Assembly (NCBI GenBank): GCA_023420795.1
Contig: JAEZVM010000153.1
Location: forward strand, 1-7,377
Origin: Pseudomonadota bacterium
GTDB taxonomy: Bacteria > Pseudomonadota > Gammaproteobacteria > Burkholderiales > Burkholderiaceae_D
Direction of reading: 5' to 3'
DNA length: 7,377 bases
Shown here: positions 6,521 to 7,377 of the stretch, piece by piece
Layout of the letters: the number at the start of each line of letters is the position of its first letter
Numbering within the stretch: the stretch's first letter is position 1
Translations under genes and position numbers: made by a program
Notes under the pieces: model-generated
Databases searched by the model: none
What the model was told of the DNA's origin: nothing
The model's input: the letters and a program-made list of their open reading frames with translations, nothing else

Positions 6521-7018
6521 ATGGCAACAGCCAAAAAACCCGCGGCCAAGACAGCCGCCAAGAAGCCCGCTGCAAAGAAAGCCGCAGCAAAGCCCGCAGC
6601 AAAAAAAGCAGCACCTGCCAAGAAAGCCGCTCCGGCAAAGAAGGCAGCAGCCAAGCCCGTAGCGAAGAAGGCCGCCGCTAAACCGGCAGCGAAGAAAGCC
6701 GCTCCGGCAAAGAAGGTCGCAGCGAAGAAGCCGGTAGCCAAGAAGGCCGCCAAGCCGAAGACTCCGCGCAAGCCGAACGCAGCCTTCATGAAGCCGATGA
6801 CCCCGTCCGAAACCCTGGGTGCAGTAATCGGCGCAAATCCGCTGCCGCGTACCGAAGTCACCAAGAAGGTCTGGGATTACATCAAGAAGAACAAACTGCA
6901 GGATGATGCGAACAAGCGCATGATCAACGCAGACGACAAGTTGAAAGCCGTGTTTGGCGGAAAGAAGCAAGTGTCGATGTTCGAAATGACCAAACTCATT
7001 TCCAACCACCTGCAATAA
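6521..7018 (+). CDS. SWIB-domain protein with histone H1-like Ala/Lys/Pro tail
   Basis: This 165-residue protein has two parts. Residues 1-84 are a low-complexity basic tail built almost only of Ala, Lys and Pro (units such as AAKKPAAKK and AAPAKK), like the C-terminal tail of histone H1 and bacterial H1-like proteins. Residues about 87-165 are a SWIB (SWI/SNF complex B, MDM2-fold) domain that starts near FMKPMTPSETLGAVIG and includes LPRTEVTKKVWDYIKKN (108-124) and the closing SMFEMTKLISNHLQ. SWIB domains are mostly eukaryotic chromatin proteins but are known in Chlamydiae and in many Proteobacteria. The tail should bind DNA non-specifically, so a nucleoid-associated role is the natural inference; no function is proven for this subfamily as far as I know. 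The ATG at 6521 is fixed by the ribosome site. The gene appears monocistronic, with its own leader and a strong terminator. Confidence 0.93.
   Translation: MATAKKPAAKTAAKKPAAKKAAAKPAAKKAAPAKKAAPAKKAAAKPVAKKAAAKPAAKKAAPAKKVAAKKPVAKKAAKPKTPRKPNAAFMKPMTPSETLGAVIGANPLPRTEVTKKVWDYIKKNKLQDDANKRMINADDKLKAVFGGKKQVSMFEMTKLISNHLQ
6620..6716 (+). repeat. Direct repeat within the Ala/Lys/Pro tail coding region
   Basis: An exact 25-bp sequence occurs at 6620-6644 and again at 6692-6716, in the same frame and 72 bp apart. Each copy encodes KKAAPAKK (residues 34-41 and 58-65). Recombination between the copies would delete or add exactly 24 residues without a frameshift. The surrounding tail is also built of near-repeats that use varied codons. 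Confidence 0.9.
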
Positions 7019-7036
7019 TTGACCTTTCCGGAGGCC

Positions 7037-7073
7037 AAACAAAAACGCCCGCATCGCGCGGGCGTTTTTGTTT
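7037..7073. terminator. Bidirectional intrinsic terminator between convergent genes
   Basis: A perfect 16-bp stem (7037-7052 with 7058-7073) closes a 5-nt loop. Its core is GC-rich (CGCCCGC/GCGGGCG) and its outer part is A-rich on the left and T-rich on the right, so a T-run follows the stem on either strand. It lies 18 bp after the SWIB stop and 14 bp after the convergent transglycosylase stop, and probably serves both genes. Confidence 0.93.
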
Positions 7074-7087
7074 TATGTCGGGCAGAT

Positions 7088-7377
7088 TTAATAATTGAAT
7101 TCCCAGCGCTTCCATGCGCTCAATACCGCGTTCGGATATTCCGGCCGTCCCCTGCTGCCGTTGTAACGGCCCAGTGCGAGAAACAGGTTTCCTTTTTCCA
7201 TGTCGAGATACAGGCGCAGGATCGAGCAGCCGTAACGCAGGTTGGTCTGCATGTGAAACAGCTTGCGACGGTCGCCGTCGCCGATCACCCGCGTCCAGAA
7301 CGGCATCACCTGCATGTAGCCGTGCGCGCCGACCGGCGACACTGCATATTTGCGAAATGCCGACTCCACCTGGATCA
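7088..7377 (-). CDS. Lytic transglycosylase, SLT/GH23 domain (C-terminal part)
   Basis: Only the last 95 residues are present; the N terminus lies beyond the right edge. Soluble lytic transglycosylases cleave the MurNAc-GlcNAc bond of peptidoglycan in the periplasm and form 1,6-anhydroMurNAc ends, the product AmpD later processes. The fragment opens in the catalytic core with IQVESAFRKYAVSPVGAHGYMQVMPFW, abbreviated here by its key points: catalytic Glu in VESAFR (GAG at 7364-7366), then GAHGYMQVMP. Farther on are NLRYG (start of the NxxxG helix) and ALGRYNGSRG, both usual for the family. The C terminus, AWKRWEFNY, ends directly after the domain. A GTG at 7367-7369 is an internal valine codon, not the start, because the catalytic segment continues upstream of it. 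The subfamily cannot be fixed from this part. Confidence 0.93.
   Translation of the reverse strand, partial: IQVESAFRKYAVSPVGAHGYMQVMPFWTRVIGDGDRRKLFHMQTNLRYGCSILRLYLDMEKGNLFLALGRYNGSRGRPEYPNAVLSAWKRWEFNY

Noticed and set aside
5945..7054. 369-codon minus-strand frame with Cys/Gly/Leu-rich repeats opposite the SWIB gene
   Set aside because: The apparent repeats are the complement of the Ala/Lys/Pro codons. The strong ribosome site, SWIB domain and terminator all support the plus strand.

Overview
This window looks like a chromosomal, housekeeping stretch of a betaproteobacterium. The gene content and order, the GC-rich codon use, and the Ffh, SWIB and PilS/PilR sequences point to Burkholderiales, probably Oxalobacteraceae. 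The family assignment is recognition from memory, not a database result. I see no transposase, integrase, phage gene, CRISPR array, tRNA or rRNA.

Positions 1-4580 (all minus strand) read as one five-gene cluster in the order ypjD-like (CcsA-family membrane protein), a PP0621-like small zinc-ribbon membrane protein, pilS, pilR, ampD. Two junctions are ATGA stop/start overlaps (ypjD/PP0621-like and pilR/ampD) and the other gaps are 11 and 21 bp, so cotranscription is likely. pilS and pilR form the two-component system that activates sigma-54-dependent type IV pilin transcription. ampD, cut by the window edge, encodes a cytoplasmic anhydro-muropeptide amidase of cell-wall recycling.

Positions 4581-4829 form a divergent intergenic region. 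It carries a perfect 19-bp palindrome in front of the minus-strand cluster and a plausible sigma-70 promoter for ffh. ffh (4830-6197, plus) encodes the signal recognition particle GTPase and is complete. It is followed by a GC-rich hairpin and a 323-bp gap with no convincing gene, which leads into the control region of the next gene.

Positions 6521-7018 (plus) encode a 165-residue protein that joins a histone H1-like Ala/Lys/Pro-rich tail to a C-terminal SWIB domain. A strong hairpin with A/T flanks (7037-7073) separates it from a convergent minus-strand lytic transglycosylase gene that runs off the right edge.

No new multi-gene system is evident. The features most worth attention are an in-frame 15-bp minisatellite inside the ATPase domain of pilS, the SWIB/H1-like fusion with its recombination-prone repeat tail, the palindrome upstream of ypjD, and the uncharacterised small zinc-ribbon protein beside pilS.
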